A stretch of 64,000 nt of DNA from the NCBI RefSeq assembly GCF_003946445.1, contig NZ_RHOF01000016.1, forward strand, positions 1-64,000, in the 5' to 3' direction. Shown here piece by piece: positions 63,172 to 64,000 of the stretch; within the stretch, counting starts at the first letter, position 1; each line of letters opens with the position of its first letter. This DNA is from Loigolactobacillus jiayinensis (lineage in GTDB: Bacteria > Bacillota > Bacilli > Lactobacillales > Lactobacillaceae). Both the position numbers and the translations under genes were made by a program. Below the pieces are notes generated by a model that saw nothing but the letters and a program-made list of their open reading frames with translations, ran no database searches and was not told where the DNA came from.

Positions 63172-64000
63172 ATGGAATTTTCTTTAGACTCAACACAAAA
63201 CACGGGGGCTGTTATCAAAGTGATCGGTGTTGGTGGTGCTGGCGGTAACGCTGTTAATCGCATGATTGCCGAGGACGTTAAGGGTGTCGAATTTATCGCC
63301 GCTAATACCGATGTGCAGGCTTTAGATAACTCAGATGCCGAAACTAAAATTCAATTAGGCAGTAAGTTGACCCGTGGTTTAGGTGCAGGGGCAACACCAG
63401 AAATTGGCCAAAAGGCAGCTGAAGAAAGTGAAGAAGCGATTGCTGAAGCACTTAAAGGCGCTGATATGATTTTTGTAACAGCTGGTATGGGTGGTGGCAC
63501 CGGTACTGGTGCTGCACCAATCATCGCTAAAGCAGCCAAGGACCTCGGTGCTTTAACTGTTGGTGTTGTTACCCGCCCATTTAGTTTTGAAGGACCTAGA
63601 CGCGCTAAGAACGCGGCTGAAGGTATTTCTGAAATGAAACAGCATGTTGATACATTGGTTATCATCTCAAATAATCGCTTATTAGAAGTTGTCGACAAAA
63701 AGACGCCAATGTTAGAAGCTTTCCAAGAAGCTGATAATGTTTTGCGCCAAGGGGTACAAGGTATCTCTGATTTGATTACGTCACCAGGCTACGTCAACTT
63801 GGATTTTGCCGATGTTAAAACGGTTATGCAAAACCAAGGCTCAGCACTAATGGGGATTGGCTCAGCAACTGGTGAAAATCGGACTGGTGAAGCAACTAAA
63901 AAGGCAATTTCATCACCGTTGTTGGAAACTTCAATTGATGGTGCGGAACAAGTCTTGTTGAATATCACTGGGGGTCCTGATTTATCTTTATTTGAAGCTC
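63172..64000 (+). CDS. ftsZ: Cell division protein FtsZ (partial, continues beyond the window)
   Basis: Tubulin-like GTPase, the Z-ring protein. The first 276 codons are in the window: [17 protein letters not shown], the tubulin signature [22 protein letters not shown] and [15 protein letters not shown]. The C-terminal domain and tail are cut off by the right edge. AGGAGG lies 9 bp before the ATG. Confidence 0.97.
   Translation, partial: MEFSLDSTQNTGAVIKVIGVGGAGGNAVNRMIAEDVKGVEFIAANTDVQALDNSDAETKIQLGSKLTRGLGAGATPEIGQKAAEESEEAIAEALKGADMIFVTAGMGGGTGTGAAPIIAKAAKDLGALTVGVVTRPFSFEGPRRAKNAAEGISEMKQHVDTLVIISNNRLLEVVDKKTPMLEAFQEADNVLRQGVQGISDLITSPGYVNLDFADVKTVMQNQGSALMGIGSATGENRTGEATKKAISSPLLETSIDGAEQVLLNITGGPDLSLFEA

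Noticed and set aside
63351-63698. 115-codon minus-strand frame near the right edge
   Set aside because: Antisense to the first third of ftsZ, which is unmistakable on the plus strand.
1-64000. CRISPR arrays, tRNA or rRNA genes, intact insertion sequences
   Set aside because: No regularly spaced repeats, no tRNA-like cloverleaf with T-loop sequence, no rRNA segments and no transposase frames were seen on reading.

Overview
The window reads as a chromosomal segment of a low-to-mid GC Gram-positive bacterium of the family Lactobacillaceae. The evidence is gene order (ytsP-rpsD-ezrA-cysteine desulfurase-thiI; mreBCD-minCD; the mraZ-to-ftsZ division cluster), T-box and TPP riboswitch leaders, a bifunctional GshAB, small proteins of DUF4044 and DUF3397 type, and a 6S RNA beside rarA. 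The genus cannot be fixed from the sequence alone. I see no tRNA, rRNA, CRISPR array or intact mobile element; the only mobile-element trace is a decayed integrase tail at the left edge.

Left accessory part (1-8.6 kb): one operon, probably under CcpA-type control, encodes an NAD-linked molybdenum formate dehydrogenase of FdsGBA architecture (NuoE-like, NuoF-like and a NuoG/FdhF-like catalytic subunit with cysteine in place of selenocysteine). With it are a FocA-type formate channel and cofactor genes (mobA, a MobB-like P-loop protein, moeA). Converging on its 3' end is a short transcription unit with good promoter, Shine-Dalgarno and terminator for a 29-residue membrane peptide that resembles a type I toxin.

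Aromatic amino-acid operon (8.6-15.1 kb): transketolase, shikimate dehydrogenase, DAHP synthase, 3-dehydroquinate synthase and prephenate dehydratase follow a leader peptide with four Tyr, one Trp and two Phe codons in a row. Mutually exclusive hairpins in the leader form a complete ribosome-mediated attenuator. This is the most striking find in the window. Transketolase supplies erythrose 4-phosphate for DAHP synthase, so the operon feeds its own pathway.

Middle (15-36 kb): MATE exporter, PEBP protein, proBA, YbaK deacylase, DUF2785 protein, membrane glycerophosphodiesterase, Tag glycosylase, PPK2 kinase, UspA, 6S RNA, rarA, gshF, yueI, yktB, rpsD with a long leader, free-Met sulfoxide reductase, ezrA, and the cysteine desulfurase/thiI pair for tRNA 4-thiouridine.

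Right part (36-64 kb): T-box(Val)-valS, folC, a HAD hydrolase, radC, a cold-shock gene, mreBCD, minCD, an amino-acid ABC transporter behind a His-specifier T-box whose 3' terminator module is duplicated, aspartokinase, TPP-riboswitch-thiT, a DUF4044 micro-gene, a CorA transporter, DUF3397, and the division/cell-wall cluster mraZ-rsmH-ftsL-pbp-mraY-murD-murG-divIB-ftsA-ftsZ, which runs off the right edge. mraZ is preceded by three 10-bp-spaced boxes that fit MraZ autoregulation.
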